Below are positions 8,688 to 17,510 of a stretch of DNA of 64,000 nt, piece by piece. Each line of letters begins with the position of its first letter. Positions within the stretch are counted from its first letter, which is position 1. The notes below the pieces were generated by a model. The model was not told the DNA's origin. It worked only from the letters and a program-made list of their open reading frames with translations, and did not search any database. The translations under genes and the position numbers were made by a program. The stretch lies in NCBI GenBank assembly GCA_002749285.1, contig PDPR01000010.1:62001-126000 (forward strand), in the 5' to 3' direction. The stretch comes from Maribacter sp. (GTDB taxonomy: Bacteria; Bacteroidota; Bacteroidia; Flavobacteriales; Flavobacteriaceae).

Positions 8688-11309
8688 TTGGCAGACAAGA
8701 AAAAAACAAGGAAGGTCACCCCTTTAATGAACCAGTACAACACCATCAAGACCAAATATCCTGATGCATTGCTCCTATTCCGGGTAGGTGATTTTTACGA
8801 GACCTTTGGTGAGGACGCCGTTAAGGCCTCTAAGATATTGGGTATTATCCTTACCCATCGGAACAATGGTGGTGACCGCACCGAACTTGCCGGTTTCCCC
8901 CACCACTCCTTAAACACTTATCTCCCTAAATTGGTAAAGGCAGGACAACGGGTTGCCATATGCGACCAATTGGAAGACCCTAAACTCACGAAAAGCATCG
9001 TAAAACGGGGTGTTACCGAATTGGTGACCCCAGGTGTCGCCATGAATGATGACATCCTAAATGCCAAAACGAATAATTTCCTATGCGCCGTACATTTTGG
9101 AAGAAAACTACTTGGGGTTTCGTTTTTGGACATTTCAACCGGCGAATTCCTAGTGGCGGAAGGCAATGAGGAACAGATAGACAAATTGCTGCAGAACCTA
9201 GGGCCTAATGAGATTTTGGTATCCAAGTCCCACAAAACGGAATTCCTATCCATTTTCGGCAACCAGTACCATACTTTTTTCACCGAAGACTGGCTGTTCC
9301 AGGAAGACTACGCCGTGGAAACCCTCACAGGGCATTTCAAGACCAACTCCCTCAAAGGATTCGGGGTCGACCAATTACGAAATGGGATTATCGCATCCGG
9401 GGTAGTCCTCCATTACCTGTCCGAGACCCAACATCGGCAATTGCAACATATCAACACCATAAAGCGCATTGCGGAGGAAGAGTATATCTGGATGGACCGC
9501 TTTACCATCAAAAACCTTGAACTCTACCATTCCAACAACAATAATGCCGTCACCCTTTTGGAAGTTATCGACCATACGATTTCACCAATGGGTGGCAGAA
9601 TGTTGAAACGTTGGCTGGCACTACCCTTGAAGAATATTGAAAAGATACGGGGACGACATGAGGTAATATCCTATTTGACCAAGGAAGAAAACGACTTTGG
9701 GAAGTTACGCCACCACATGAAACTGATGGGTGATTTTGAACGCTTGATCTCCAAAGTCGCAACAGGAAAGATAAACCCCAAGGAAGTTATACTCCTCAAG
9801 AATTCATTGGAAGCCATTCTCCCCATTAAACAACTGATCGAAAACTGCCCTAATGAGGCCCTTCGACTTATTGGCGACCAATTGCATTCCTGTGATATGT
9901 TACGAAGCAAGATCAAGGAAATGATCAATGAGGAGGCTCCTGTAAACGTTAATAAAAGCAATGTCATTGCCAAAGGATACTCCGAAGAACTGGATGAACT
10001 ACGGGGCCTGGCCTTTTCCGGAAAGGAATATCTAAACAAAATGCTGGAAAGGGAGACCGGAAAAACGGGTATTTCCTCATTAAAGATCGCATCCAACAAT
10101 GTTTTTGGTTATTATATAGAAGTCAGGAATACACATAAGGACAAGGTTCCCGAATCATGGATACGCAAACAGACCCTAGTCAATGCCGAACGCTATATTA
10201 CAGAGGAATTAAAGGAATACGAGGCAAAGATACTTGGGGCCGAAGAACGCATACTGTTCCTTGAACAACAATTATTCTCCCAATTGGTAACCTGGATGCA
10301 GGAATATATCGTACCAGTTCAGAACAATGCCTACCAAATCGCCACATTGGATTGTCTTTGCGGGTTCACCCAATTGGCCAAAAGCAATGACTACAACGAA
10401 CCCATGCTCGATGACTCGACCGAACTGGAGATCATAGGGGGGCGCCATCCCGTCATAGAAAAACAATTGCCCATTGGGGAGACCTATATCCCCAATGATG
10501 TGGTCCTTAATCGGGAGACCCAACAGATCATTATGATTACAGGACCCAACATGAGTGGTAAATCGGCCATATTGCGACAGACCGCATTGATCGTATTACT
10601 GGCACAGATGGGTAGTTTCGTGCCTGCCGAATCGGCCAAAATAGGTTATGTGGACAAGATCTTTACCCGTGTAGGCGCAAGCGACAACATCTCTATGGGT
10701 GAATCTACCTTTATGGTCGAGATGAACGAAACCGCATCGATATTGAACAACCTATCGGAAAGAAGCCTTATTCTCCTGGATGAAATTGGGCGTGGCACCA
10801 GCACCTATGATGGTATATCGATTGCTTGGGCCATTTCAGAATACCTGCACGAGCACCCGGCAAGGGCCAAAACACTTTTTGCCACCCACTATCATGAACT
10901 CAATGAAATGGCATCGACCTTTGAACGCATCAAGAACTACAATGTATCGGTAAGGGAACTGAAGGGCAAGATACTTTTCTTACGGAAACTCACCCCTGGG
11001 GGCAGCGAACATAGTTTCGGGATACACGTTGCAAAAATGGCAGGAATGCCACAACAGGTCATCCTTAAAGCCAATAAAATCTTGAAAAAACTCGAAAAAT
11101 CACATTCCAGTGAGGAGTTGACGGACAATCTGCATGCCGTACAGGATGAGATGCAACTGAGTTTCTTTAACCTCGATGACCCTTTATTGGAACAGATCAA
11201 AGAGGAAATCATCCATTTAGACATCAACACCCTTACCCCGGTGGAGGCCTTGATGAAGTTAAATGATATAAAACGATTGCTTACCAAGAACAAAAAGGCC
11301 TCTTCTTAA
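8688..11309 (+). CDS. mutS: DNA mismatch repair protein MutS
   Basis: An 873-residue protein of full MutS length. The mismatch-reading N-terminal domain carries the Phe-x-Glu motif in [13 protein letters not shown] (around residue 35). Walker A is GPNMSGKS at about 615-623, and Walker B with the signature loop is [14 protein letters not shown] near 696. A C-terminal helix-turn-helix closes the ATPase. It recognises mismatches and recruits MutL. The start is TTG at 8688: the first ATG in frame is at codon 14 ([10 protein letters not shown]) and would cut into the conserved TPLMxQY segment, so TTG fits family length better. A weak GGCCTC/GAGGCC hairpin with a long loop spans the stop codon; it is not a convincing terminator. 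Confidence 0.96.
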   Translation: MADKKKTRKVTPLMNQYNTIKTKYPDALLLFRVGDFYETFGEDAVKASKILGIILTHRNNGGDRTELAGFPHHSLNTYLPKLVKAGQRVAICDQLEDPKLTKSIVKRGVTELVTPGVAMNDDILNAKTNNFLCAVHFGRKLLGVSFLDISTGEFLVAEGNEEQIDKLLQNLGPNEILVSKSHKTEFLSIFGNQYHTFFTEDWLFQEDYAVETLTGHFKTNSLKGFGVDQLRNGIIASGVVLHYLSETQHRQLQHINTIKRIAEEEYIWMDRFTIKNLELYHSNNNNAVTLLEVIDHTISPMGGRMLKRWLALPLKNIEKIRGRHEVISYLTKEENDFGKLRHHMKLMGDFERLISKVATGKINPKEVILLKNSLEAILPIKQLIENCPNEALRLIGDQLHSCDMLRSKIKEMINEEAPVNVNKSNVIAKGYSEELDELRGLAFSGKEYLNKMLERETGKTGISSLKIASNNVFGYYIEVRNTHKDKVPESWIRKQTLVNAERYITEELKEYEAKILGAEERILFLEQQLFSQLVTWMQEYIVPVQNNAYQIATLDCLCGFTQLAKSNDYNEPMLDDSTELEIIGGRHPVIEKQLPIGETYIPNDVVLNRETQQIIMITGPNMSGKSAILRQTALIVLLAQMGSFVPAESAKIGYVDKIFTRVGASDNISMGESTFMVEMNETASILNNLSERSLILLDEIGRGTSTYDGISIAWAISEYLHEHPARAKTLFATHYHELNEMASTFERIKNYNVSVRELKGKILFLRKLTPGGSEHSFGIHVAKMAGMPQQVILKANKILKKLEKSHSSEELTDNLHAVQDEMQLSFFNLDDPLLEQIKEEIIHLDINTLTPVEALMKLNDIKRLLTKNKKASS

Positions 11310-11412
11310 GCCTACAGGTTTTGGAGGCCCTTTGTATTTTGCTGGTTTGATCAATAAGACCCAATCTATTATAGGTGTTTTCAATGGTTTGGATATTTTA
11401 AAAGGAATTTTC

Positions 11413-11442
11413 TTTGCTTTTTATAGAATTGTATTAAATTTG
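11413..11442 (+). promoter_or_regulatory. Bacteroidota-type promoter for the tRNA pair
   Basis: A textbook Bacteroidota housekeeping promoter: TTTG at 11413-11416, an 18-base spacer, and TAAATTTG at 11435-11442 (consensus TTG...TAnnTTTG). It lies 36 bases upstream of tRNA-Gly and is the strongest promoter match in the window. It probably drives both tRNA genes. Confidence 0.75.
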
Positions 11443-11478
11443 CATCCGCATCTTTGATGATGTGTAGTTCTTTAAAAT

Positions 11479-11551
11479 GCGAAAATAGCTCAGTTGGTAG
11501 AGCATCACCTTGCCAAGGTGGAGGTCGCGGGTTCGAATCCCGTTTTTCGCT
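11479..11551 (+). tRNA. tRNA-Gly (anticodon GCC)
   Basis: A 73-base cloverleaf. The acceptor stem GCGAAAA pairs with TTTTCGC, with T as discriminator. The D-arm is AGCTCAGTTGGTAGAGC, the anticodon arm CACCT-TGCCAAG-GTG exposes GCC, and the T-arm is GCGGGTTCGAATCCCGT. No CCA is encoded. Followed by a short AAAACGC/GCGTTTT hairpin and a T-run. Confidence 0.96.
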
Positions 11552-11552
11552 C

Positions 11553-11578
11553 AAAACGCTGCTTGTCGGCGTTTTTTT
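11553..11578 (+). terminator. Possible weak terminator or processing hairpin after tRNA-Gly
   Basis: A 7-bp stem AAAACGC (11553-11559)/GCGTTTT (11569-11575) with a 9-base loop, running into a T-run. The stem is partly A-T, so read-through to tRNA-Leu about 80 bases later is likely. Confidence 0.5.
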
Positions 11579-11653
11579 ATTTGAGTCCGTCCCAAAGAGG
11601 TAGTGGCTTCTGGTTTTTCGGGAGGCAGACACAACCGAAAAGGCCGACCAAAG

Positions 11654-11737
11654 GCTCGAGTGGTGGAATTGGTAGACACGTTGGACTTAAAATCCAATGG
11701 ACATTAGTCCGTATGGGTTCAAGTCCCATCTCGAGTA
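11654..11737 (+). tRNA. tRNA-Leu (anticodon TAA)
   Basis: An 84-base class II tRNA. The acceptor stem GCTCGAG pairs with CTCGAGT (first pair G-U), with A as discriminator. The anticodon stem TTGGA/TCCAA encloses the loop CTTAAAA, giving anticodon TAA. A variable arm is present, and the T-arm is ATGGGTTCAAGTCCCAT. It marks the left border of the AT-rich accessory island. Confidence 0.96.
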
Positions 11738-11747
11738 CAAGGGAGAT

Positions 11748-11774
11748 AGCCGAGGTAAAACCTCGGCTTTTTTT
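11748..11774 (+). terminator. Rho-independent terminator after tRNA-Leu
   Basis: An 8-bp perfect stem AGCCGAGG/CCTCGGCT (11748-11755 and 11761-11768) with loop TAAAA, followed by seven T residues. It begins 10 bases after the tRNA-Leu gene. Confidence 0.88.
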
Positions 11775-11776
11775 AT

Positions 11777-12045
11777 GAACTCATTTAAACTTTTTAGGCT
11801 TACTAATAAATTGGGCTTTTTTCAATCCTAATAGTTCTTCATAACACATCCATTCATTTGCGCCTATTCCAAAACTCTATTCTATTTGTTTTTTTACTTC
11901 AGTACCACCCACTGTCACTTCTTTTTGATACTGAAAATAGAATGTTACGATTATCCATACACGCTAAGAATAGCTTTGAACACTTTGAACAAAGGTTCCA
12001 CATCGAAAACACAAAGACACATGGCACTTCAAGCCTTTCTTAAAG
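11777..12045. other. Gene-free stretch at island left edge with a coding-like remnant
   Basis: No intact gene is supported here. On the minus strand, bases 11781-11876 read as a short open stretch ending in WMCYEELLGLKKAQFISKPKKFK and a stop; the composition is protein-like but I do not recognise the family. An in-frame stop lies just upstream, so it can only be a fragment. The rest is AT-rich and shows no RNA gene. Confidence 0.35.
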
Positions 12046-12096
12046 GTGCCAGCCTATTGGCTGGGACTATTTAAATGTGTCAGCGTATTGGCTGGG
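12046..12096 (+). promoter_or_regulatory. Tandem 20-bp operator repeats upstream of the island operon
   Basis: Two copies that match at 18 of 20 positions: GTGCCAGCCTATTGGCTGGG at 12046-12065 and GTGTCAGCGTATTGGCTGGG at 12077-12096. They start 31 bp apart, about three helical turns, so both would face the same side of DNA. Each has an internal dyad (CCAGCC-tatt-GGCTGG in the first). They end about 23 bases upstream of a near-consensus -7 box, GACATTTG (12120-12127), where a -33 box should be and is poor. This is the layout expected for activator sites. The likely ligand is the AraC-type regulator encoded at 18234, but that is inference. Confidence 0.6.
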
Positions 12097-12119
12097 TCGA
12101 TTATCATATATATATCGTG

Positions 12120-12127
12120 GACATTTG
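12120..12127 (+). promoter_or_regulatory. Candidate -7 element of island operon
   Basis: GACATTTG differs from TAnnTTTG only at the first base. It sits 62 bases upstream of the first permease start and just downstream of the tandem operator. No TTG lies at -33, consistent with activator dependence. Confidence 0.35.
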
Positions 12128-12188
12128 TTTTAAATATCGAGAGTGGTTCTGAAATAGTTCAGCCCACAATCTGCAAAAAGCAAGTGTC

Positions 12189-13424
12189 ATGATACGATTA
12201 TCCCTCAAAAACATTACTCGAAAAAAGTCAAGGGCATTCTTGATTTTCATCTTAAGTGTGGTTGCCGCTTTTAACATCTTTTATCAAACAGCACAGAAAA
12301 ATAGTGTTCAAAACAGTTTAAAGCAATTGATAGGAGAAGCTATCTCTGGCCAATATATCATATATGATTCAGAAAAAAAACTGAATGTTCTTGAGTCTCA
12401 GTTTTCGGATTTGAAGCTTTTTAGCTGGAACAAGGATTCGGAAGGACTATTAAAGAGCAAGGTACAGGGAATTAGAAATATAGCCCCTAGGCTTCGTTTT
12501 GGTGGTATGCTTTCATCGGGTGATGAAAGCGTGGGAATCAATTTGCAAGCATTGTCCGAGGAACATCTCGAAAGGGTTAGTTCTATTTTAGATTTTAAAA
12601 ATGGTTCAATGCCAAAAACTAATGACCAAATTATGTTGAGTCAAACTTTCGCTGAAGAGCTCAAAAGTGAAGTAGGTGATACCCTTGTAGTTCTTGCAAA
12701 TAACAGGGATGGATACTTAAGTGACAATCTTCTTACAATATCTGGAATTTTTAAGACCAGTGGATTGGCCCAATTTCTTGTCCCTATTGGCTATGTTCAT
12801 TATGACAAGGGTAAGACTTTAATGGGTTTGGAAGAAGATGAAACCATGGAGCTTCTGGTCAATTTCGAAAATTTTGAGGATACATCTGGCAAGGAGAAAC
12901 AAATACGTTCTGAAGTTGCTTCCTTAAATGACCAACTGAATATTGCAACATGGAAGGAATCATCCCCTTTATTGAATTCAGTTGCCGGTATTTGGGTCAA
13001 TTTTGGTTATATCATTAAAATAATCTTTATAGCCTTCTGCTTCCTTATTCTGGTCAATATTATTGTAATGATCACCAATAATAGGAAAAAGGAGATAGGC
13101 ACATTATTGGCATTCGGATTTAGTCCATTTAGAGTCTTAAATACCATAGCACTTGAATACATTTTTTTAGTGGTTACCGCGGTTTTATGGATTGGCGTAG
13201 TGCTTAAACTGGTATTTGACTTTTTCCTTCAAGGAGGCATCCCCGTACCTGTAGAAGACCTCCAAGCTGCATATCTGAGTACCAAGATTGTACCCGAAAT
13301 AGCTTGGATGGACATAATTGAGGTTTGCCTTTTGTTCGCTTCGGCATGCTATTCAGCGGTCCTTATAAGTTTAAGAAAATTACCTAAGATGGAAATTACC
13401 GCCCTGTTGAGAACATCGACTTAA
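12189..13424 (+). CDS. ABC transporter permease, FtsX/MacB-LolC type (island)
   Basis: A 411-residue FtsX-family permease. One N-terminal transmembrane helix (AFLIFILSVVAAFNIFY) is followed by a large MacB-like periplasmic domain of about 230 residues, then three C-terminal helices beginning near residue 275 and including the cytoplasmic coupling segment NNRKKEIGTLLAFGFSPFRV. This 1+3 topology is that of LolC/E and MacB. It is the first gene of a five-gene set (second permease, LolA-like protein, beta-barrel, ATPase). Base composition is clearly more A/T-rich than the neighbouring mutS and sppA genes. Probable role: one half of the inner-membrane channel that extracts a hydrophobic or lipidated substrate; the substrate is unknown. 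Confidence 0.85.
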   Translation: MIRLSLKNITRKKSRAFLIFILSVVAAFNIFYQTAQKNSVQNSLKQLIGEAISGQYIIYDSEKKLNVLESQFSDLKLFSWNKDSEGLLKSKVQGIRNIAPRLRFGGMLSSGDESVGINLQALSEEHLERVSSILDFKNGSMPKTNDQIMLSQTFAEELKSEVGDTLVVLANNRDGYLSDNLLTISGIFKTSGLAQFLVPIGYVHYDKGKTLMGLEEDETMELLVNFENFEDTSGKEKQIRSEVASLNDQLNIATWKESSPLLNSVAGIWVNFGYIIKIIFIAFCFLILVNIIVMITNNRKKEIGTLLAFGFSPFRVLNTIALEYIFLVVTAVLWIGVVLKLVFDFFLQGGIPVPVEDLQAAYLSTKIVPEIAWMDIIEVCLLFASACYSAVLISLRKLPKMEITALLRTST

Positions 13425-13425
13425 C

Positions 13426-13539
13426 GTAAAACAACATGAAATTGCCTATGAGGCTCAAACCTTGAACTATCGCATCAGGAACAAACATGTTGAAAGCTTG
13501 GTCGAGTGTAAAATATCAATAGAGAAACTTATAGGTTAG
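13426..13539 (+). pseudogene. Short coding remnant between the two permeases
   Basis: A frame open from inside the end of the first permease gene runs to TAG at 13537-13539. It reads EIAYEAQTLNYRIRNKHV, then ESLVECKISIEKLIG and stop. There is no start codon in place, so it is not an independent gene, but the residue pattern is protein-like. It loosely resembles the C-terminal helix of TolC-family outer-membrane factors. A lost TolC or unrelated gene between the permeases would explain the 150-base gap in an otherwise tight operon. Identification is tentative. Confidence 0.35.
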
Positions 13540-13576
13540 AAACAATTAAAAGATTTAAAACCATAAATAAAAAGTT

Positions 13577-14794
13577 ATGAGCATTTTTACAAAAGTTGCA
13601 CTCAGGAACGTAACTAGACACTCTGGCCGGAATATTTTTATAGGATCCAGCATTGCATTGGCAGTAGGTCTTTTGTTCTTTATTCTGTCGATATCTGCAG
13701 GTGTTGAAAAATTGTTGGTCGCCAATTTGGTACAGATTGAAACCGGATCCGTATCCTTTTCACTTAGCGACGAAACATTGGAAGGGAAGACAAATATCGA
13801 TCGGAAGGGACTCGATAAGGCCTATGGGACAATAAACGGTGTGCCTGAGGTACTCGATATTCGAGAAAGGGTGCATTCAAGATCCCTAATAAATAGCAAT
13901 AACAAATCAGCTGATATTAATTTGCGGGGGATTGATTGGGAAAAGGAGCAACCTTTATTTTCGAGTCTTCGCTTTGAAAACCCCAAATCAATTGATAGTA
14001 TAAAAGGGTCTGGTCTCCTAATAAGCAGAAATGTTGCGAATAAGTTGGAGGTAAAGGAAAATGAGGAATGTACAATTCTGGTTCAAACGGTTAACGGAAC
14101 TCTTAATATGGAGAGTTATCCAGTAAAGGGAATCTATAAGAATATTTCAGGATGGGCAAATACCATGGTTTTTATGAACTTGGATGATGTCAAAGCCTTA
14201 ATCAATACTTCTCTTCCGACAAATGTTCTGATCGATGCTAAAAATATTGATAACACACCTACAATCTTATCAAAAGTAAACTCAATTTTAGAATCTGAGT
14301 TTCAGGATAATATGGATTTAGAATCCTACAAAAGTCAATCTATGGTGGCATCTACTATCGCAAATGCTAATAAATATGGGTTTCTAAGCATCGTCTTTTT
14401 TCTACAGATAATCTCATTTTTCGGAATTGTTTTTGTCGTAAAGAACAATGTAATAGAAAGAAACAAAGAAATTGGAACCTTGTTGGCAATTGGCTACAAA
14501 CCAAGGAGTATTCGGCTTTCGTTTGTTTTGGAAACCTTTGTTGTTGCAGTTATTTCTTCCCTGTTGGGGCTTATAATCTTCGGGATATTGACCGCTTTAC
14601 TATCTGTAGATGGGGTTTATCTGGGTGACTCTGCAACTTTAATTTTCGGGAGTAGCGTCCTCAAGCCATTTTTTCATGTTCCCAACCTTGTGACGGCTTT
14701 TATTATTGGCCTTTTATACCCCTTGTTTTCTGCCATTTGGAGTACCCGAAAAGTACGAAAAGTAGACCCTTTAACCCTGCTTTATGATAAATAA
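13577..14794 (+). CDS. ABC transporter permease, FtsX/MacB-LolE type (island)
   Basis: A 405-residue paralogue of the upstream permease with the same layout: an N-terminal helix (NIFIGSSIALAVGLLFFILSISAG), a periplasmic domain, and three C-terminal helices. The coupling segment is ERNKEIGTLLAIGYKPRSIRL, and the C-terminal end has the KVRKVDPLTLLYDK pattern of FtsX proteins. The two permeases probably form a heterodimer like LolCE. Its stop codon lies 22 bases before the likely start of the LolA-like gene, and the longest frame of that gene even overlaps it by 11 bases. This indicates co-transcription. Confidence 0.87.
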   Translation: MSIFTKVALRNVTRHSGRNIFIGSSIALAVGLLFFILSISAGVEKLLVANLVQIETGSVSFSLSDETLEGKTNIDRKGLDKAYGTINGVPEVLDIRERVHSRSLINSNNKSADINLRGIDWEKEQPLFSSLRFENPKSIDSIKGSGLLISRNVANKLEVKENEECTILVQTVNGTLNMESYPVKGIYKNISGWANTMVFMNLDDVKALINTSLPTNVLIDAKNIDNTPTILSKVNSILESEFQDNMDLESYKSQSMVASTIANANKYGFLSIVFFLQIISFFGIVFVVKNNVIERNKEIGTLLAIGYKPRSIRLSFVLETFVVAVISSLLGLIIFGILTALLSVDGVYLGDSATLIFGSSVLKPFFHVPNLVTAFIIGLLYPLFSAIWSTRKVRKVDPLTLLYDK

Positions 14795-14816
14795 AATAAT
14801 TTTTAAATCAATGATT

Positions 14817-15542
14817 ATGAAACGTGTAGTTTACATTTTTTTAGTGCTATTAATCTCTTTGGGAAATACCTTCCCATCAAATCAAGTTGATTCGACAGCC
14901 ATGTTGGAAGAACTGGACAAGAATTTTTTCTCCTTGAATATGGAGTTTGTAATGGAAATGAAAATCTTAAAAAAAGAGAAGGTGAAAAGAACCTATGAAA
15001 TGAAGGTTGTAAAGAAAGATAAAAAAATGCGGTTGGACATATTACGTCCAAGTATTGAACGGGATAGACGGGTTTTGAATGATGGGGACAATCTTTGGAT
15101 GTACCTGCCAAGATCTAGCAAATTGATTAAAATACCATCAAAACAGGCTTTTTTGGGAGGTGATGCATCGAATAGGGATATATTGAGAATATCCTTGGTA
15201 CAGGACTATGAACTACTTGGTGAAGTTGAGGAAATTGACGGACAACTTTTGCTTAGACTGAAAGCCAAGGACCTAAAGACCTCTTATAACAAAGTCAATT
15301 TTTACTTGGAGAAGAAAACAGGATTCCCGATCAGACAAGAGATGTTAAGCCTTTCAGGACAACCTATCAAGATTATCAAGTATGATAAATTCGTTGAGTT
15401 TGAAGGGTCCCATTTTCCGTCGGAGGTTACTATTCTTGATCAATTAAAAAAGGATTCCAAAACAATTTTTACTTACTCGGATATGACTAAGGGAACTGAT
15501 AAAACAGATATCTTTTTTACTACCGCATCACTTAGCAAATAG
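14817..15542 (+). CDS. LolA-like outer-membrane lipoprotein-sorting protein (COG2834 type)
   Basis: About 241 residues with a cleavable-looking signal peptide (MKRVVYIFLVLLISLGNTFP). The body has the LolA/LolB-like half-barrel pattern of COG2834 proteins: repeated beta strands, VLNDGDNLWMYLPRSSKLIK, ISLVQDYELLG, and the C-terminal SHFPSEVTILDQ...TIFTYSDM. Proteins of this fold bind lipid or lipoprotein acyl chains in the periplasm. Met codons at 14784, 14811 and 14817 are in frame; the last gives a normal signal peptide. Its position between FtsX permeases and an outer-membrane barrel suggests it shuttles a hydrophobic substrate across the periplasm. It is distinct from housekeeping LolA, which is not in this window. 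Confidence 0.83.
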   Translation: MKRVVYIFLVLLISLGNTFPSNQVDSTAMLEELDKNFFSLNMEFVMEMKILKKEKVKRTYEMKVVKKDKKMRLDILRPSIERDRRVLNDGDNLWMYLPRSSKLIKIPSKQAFLGGDASNRDILRISLVQDYELLGEVEEIDGQLLLRLKAKDLKTSYNKVNFYLEKKTGFPIRQEMLSLSGQPIKIIKYDKFVEFEGSHFPSEVTILDQLKKDSKTIFTYSDMTKGTDKTDIFFTTASLSK

Positions 15543-15560
15543 TATAACGTTCAATGCGAA

Positions 15561-16694
15561 ATGAAAACAAAAACTCTATACATCGGTATTTTATTTATCC
15601 TTTTTTTGGAGATGCTAGACCTGCATTCCCAAACGAACTTTTCTTACCGAATAATAAACGAGAACGTTTTTACTTACAATGTCATTTCCGAAAGCTCTGC
15701 AATAAACCCTGATAATTTATTACAACTTAACGAGTTGGAAATTGTAAATCGGTTCTTTCCAATAGGAACATTCATAAAGAAGCAAATTAAGTTGCAGGTC
15801 GAACCTAAAATTTTTCTCAGCCCGCTGGATGAAACTTTGGACTTTGACTTAAATGAACTGTATGTACAGTATGGTATTTCAGAGAAATTTTACGTCACTT
15901 TTGGAAAAAAAAGAATCAATTGGGGAACCGCTAATGTTTGGAATCCGTCCAATCCGTTTTTTCAAAAAGATCCCTTTAGACTCGACAATCGTCTTGAAGG
16001 AGTGGTTTTAACCGATTTGGAATATATCTCCAAGAAATTTACTTTGAACGCCTTGTTTTCACCTGAAAAAAAGCTAAACAAATCTGCATTTGCGATTAGG
16101 TTCAGTTCAGAAATCAAATCTTTTTCCTATTCGCTGGGCTATGCTTTTTTAGGTGATGAAAAACAGCAATTTTCAGGAGATTTTAGCCTTGGAACGAGCA
16201 ACTTTACATTTTATGGTGAAGGTGTATTACGAAACTTTTCAAATACCAATTTAATCAATCCTGATGGAATAGCACAAATTGTTCCGACTCGAAATGACTT
16301 CAAGAATATGAATTCGGAATTTGTATTAGGCACGATGCTGAATATTTTGCCTAGAACCATCCTGACTTCAGAATATCGATATAGAAGTGATTTTAATTCT
16401 TTCAAGAGTATTGAAAATTTCAAAACATTTTTACCGGAGAATTTGTCACAATATGACCCCATAAGTATGGGTAGGCATAGTTTTTTTGGACAAATAAGTT
16501 ATATGGACCCCTATTCCAAATACAATGTAAATACCAGTGTTTTTTATGATCTGATAACCAATCAGCTATTGTGTAGCCCTGGTTTGATTTATAATGGTGA
16601 TGATTTCAAATTGGAAATAAACCCATTTGTCTACAATAATAGCCTTTCTATTTATGATTTTCAAGGAAGGGTGATTTTATCATTTTTTTTATGA
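15561..16694 (+). CDS. Outer-membrane beta-barrel protein of the ABC/LolA-like cassette
   Basis: A 377-residue protein with a signal peptide (TLYIGILFILFLEMLDLHSQ, cleavage near the SQ). The mature chain is made of alternating amphipathic strands and ends in an aromatic/hydrophobic C terminus (GRVILSFFL), as for BAM substrates. The segment YVTFGKKRINWGTANVWNPSNPF resembles the G(K/R)QxINWG...WNPxD motif of DUF1302-like porins that accompany LolA-like proteins in other export cassettes; this comparison is from memory. The gene starts 18 bases after the LolA-like stop. Likely role: outer-membrane acceptor or exit pore for the cassette. Family assignment is moderate; the barrel call is firmer. 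Confidence 0.7.
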   Translation: MKTKTLYIGILFILFLEMLDLHSQTNFSYRIINENVFTYNVISESSAINPDNLLQLNELEIVNRFFPIGTFIKKQIKLQVEPKIFLSPLDETLDFDLNELYVQYGISEKFYVTFGKKRINWGTANVWNPSNPFFQKDPFRLDNRLEGVVLTDLEYISKKFTLNALFSPEKKLNKSAFAIRFSSEIKSFSYSLGYAFLGDEKQQFSGDFSLGTSNFTFYGEGVLRNFSNTNLINPDGIAQIVPTRNDFKNMNSEFVLGTMLNILPRTILTSEYRYRSDFNSFKSIENFKTFLPENLSQYDPISMGRHSFFGQISYMDPYSKYNVNTSVFYDLITNQLLCSPGLIYNGDDFKLEINPFVYNNSLSIYDFQGRVILSFFL

Positions 16695-16718
16695 ATTATT
16701 AATTTAAACTTTATCAAG

Positions 16719-17417
16719 ATGTCTTTAAATCCACTTTTACAATTAGAAAATATCTCGAAATCCTATAAAATGGGAAAAACAACGGTTCAAGTTCTCGATG
16801 ATGTTAGCGCCACATTTTATCCCGGATGCTTTAGCGTTATAGCTGGCGCATCGGGTTCTGGAAAGTCTACCTTATTAAATTTGTTGGGTTGTCTAGATAA
16901 ACCTGACAAGGGAGATTATTGGTTAGAAAGCAAAAGGATTAATTATAGTAACAAAAAAGAATTGTCAAAAACAAGGATGAATAATTTTGGTTTTGTATTT
17001 CAATCTTTTAACCTCATTCCAGTGCTGACAGCAAAAGAAAATGTTGAACTTCCAATGTATCTACAGAGATTTTCAAAGGAAGGGATTCGCAGTAAATCCG
17101 AGGAGATTTTAAAGATTGTTGGCTTAGGGGATAAAATCAAGAACAAACCAACAGAACTGTCTGGCGGTGAACAACAACGTGTTGCAATTGCCAGGGCCAT
17201 AGTGTCTAAACCTAAAGTCGTCTTTGCTGATGAACCAACGGCAAATTTGGATCGAAAGAATGCCGAAAAAATTGTCGCCCTGATGAAAAAGTTAAACGAA
17301 GAGTATGGGGTCTCATTCATTTTTGCCAGCCATGATGACACGGTTATCAATGCCGCTAAGGAGTTGTATCAAATAGAGAATGGACGTTTGAAACAAAGGG
17401 AATCGGCTTCTGTTTAG
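16719..17417 (+). CDS. ABC transporter ATP-binding protein, LolD/MacB type (island)
   Basis: A 232-residue ATPase with Walker A GASGSGKST (43-51), Q-loop FVFQSFNLIPVLTAKENVELP, signature LSGGEQQRVAIARA (about 147), Walker B VVFADEPTANLD and the switch histidine in FASHDD. The LTAxENVELP and GGEQQR segments are those of the LolD/MacB/FtsE (type VII) subfamily that pairs with FtsX-fold permeases and works as a mechanotransmitter, not a channel. It is the last gene of the cassette, 24 bases after the beta-barrel gene. Having the ATPase last, with the carrier and barrel in between, differs from the usual lolCDE and macAB order. Confidence 0.93.
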   Translation: MSLNPLLQLENISKSYKMGKTTVQVLDDVSATFYPGCFSVIAGASGSGKSTLLNLLGCLDKPDKGDYWLESKRINYSNKKELSKTRMNNFGFVFQSFNLIPVLTAKENVELPMYLQRFSKEGIRSKSEEILKIVGLGDKIKNKPTELSGGEQQRVAIARAIVSKPKVVFADEPTANLDRKNAEKIVALMKKLNEEYGVSFIFASHDDTVINAAKELYQIENGRLKQRESASV

Positions 17418-17510
17418 TTAAGTGGATTATACTTTTTGGCCATAAAATCCCCTGTTTCCCGTGGCAAAAAAGTTGTCAATGGAACAGTATTAGGAATGAA
17501 AATCAAAAAA

